A DNA stretch of 8,650 bases. It comes from Planctomycetota bacterium. Lineage in GTDB: Bacteria; Planctomycetota; UBA11346. The DNA is taken from NCBI GenBank assembly GCA_947470885.1, contig CANIXE010000072.1, positions 1-8,650 of the forward strand, written 5' to 3'. The notes under the pieces are model-generated. The model did not search any database and had not been told where the DNA came from. It was given only the letters and a program-made list of their open reading frames with translations. The position numbers were made by a program, and so were the translations under genes. This document shows positions 8,365 through 8,650 of this stretch, in pieces. Every line of letters starts with the position of its first letter. Position 1 is the first letter of the stretch.

Positions 8365-8650
8365 ATGCCGATCGTGTTTCGCTCTGTGATTCTCATCCTT
8401 GGCGTCCTGGCCTTTGCCAGGGCCGTCGAGCCGGCGATCCGCTCACCGGTCGCCCTCGCGGCGGATGCTGCCGGCGGCACGGTGTATGTGGCCGAGGCCA
8501 CCACCAACCAGATCGCTGAAGTGGATCTGACCGGTCGACGGGTGGTCAGGGAATTCCCGCTGCCGGATGGGCCGACCGCCGTGGTCTTGTCCCCGGATGG
8601 TCGGCAGATCTACGTCGCCGCCGGGGTCGCCCAGGGGCGGATCCACCGGA
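8365..8650 (+). CDS. Exported YVTN-family beta-propeller protein, 3' end outside the window
   Basis: An open frame begins at ATG 8365, 5 bases after the previous stop, and runs off the window after 95 complete codons. Seen: a signal peptide with hydrophobic core VILILGVLAFA and probable cleavage at ARA/VEP (residue 20/21), then a YVTN-type propeller blade. The blade carries TVYVAEATTNQIAEVDL, PLPDGPTAVVLSPDG (~66-79) and RQIYVAAG, the usual alternation of a 'Y-V-[TA]' strand, a 'N-x-I-x-x-[VI]-D' strand and a 'SPDG' turn. Such seven-bladed proteins (YncE-like, cytochrome d1-like) are often encoded beside periplasmic c-type cytochromes or cytochrome c peroxidases; whether heme motifs follow cannot be seen here. 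No Shine-Dalgarno site precedes the start. Gene order and spacing place it as the third gene of the exported-protein operon. Confidence 0.82.
   Translation, partial: MPIVFRSVILILGVLAFARAVEPAIRSPVALAADAAGGTVYVAEATTNQIAEVDLTGRRVVREFPLPDGPTAVVLSPDGRQIYVAAGVAQGRIHR

Overview
The window is high-GC bacterial DNA with densely packed genes, all on the plus strand. It holds two gene groups separated by a 310-base gap. No rRNA, tRNA, CRISPR array, insertion sequence or phage gene was seen. The best guess for the source is the Planctomycetota/Verrucomicrobiota/Lentisphaerota assemblage. That is an inference: proteins joining a hydrazine-synthase-alpha-like propeller, c-type heme motifs and a formylglycine-generating-enzyme-like (SUMF1) domain are typical of that group, as are secreted YVTN propellers. 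The polyphosphate genes do not discriminate.

Region 1 (1-3850) is a polyphosphate unit. A Ppx/GppA-family phosphatase with a C-terminal HD domain (33 or 69 to 1679) is followed after 2 bases by polyphosphate kinase 1 (1682-3850). PPK1 builds polyP from ATP and Ppx removes terminal phosphates, so synthesis and breakdown are probably made from one transcript. PPK1 keeps all its known catalytic residues. The Ppx has a changed phosphate-binding signature.

Region 2 (3851-4160) is the only long gap. It holds a possible remnant of a reverse-strand gene abutting the ppk1 stop, several hairpins and palindromes, and two tandem inverted repeats just before the next start codon. No known riboswitch or convincing terminator was recognised.

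Region 3 (4161-8650) is a tightly spaced run of three exported proteins: a 1093-residue two-heme propeller/SUMF1 fusion (4161-7442), a six-repeat beta-propeller overlapping it by 4 bases (7439-8359), and a YVTN-type beta-propeller starting 5 bases later and running off the window (from 8365). All three have signal peptides, and each probable mature protein begins Val/Ala-Glu-Pro. The likely picture is an extracytoplasmic redox or binding complex in which propellers partner a diheme cytochrome. Its substrate cannot be read from the sequence. This operon is the best candidate here for an undescribed system.
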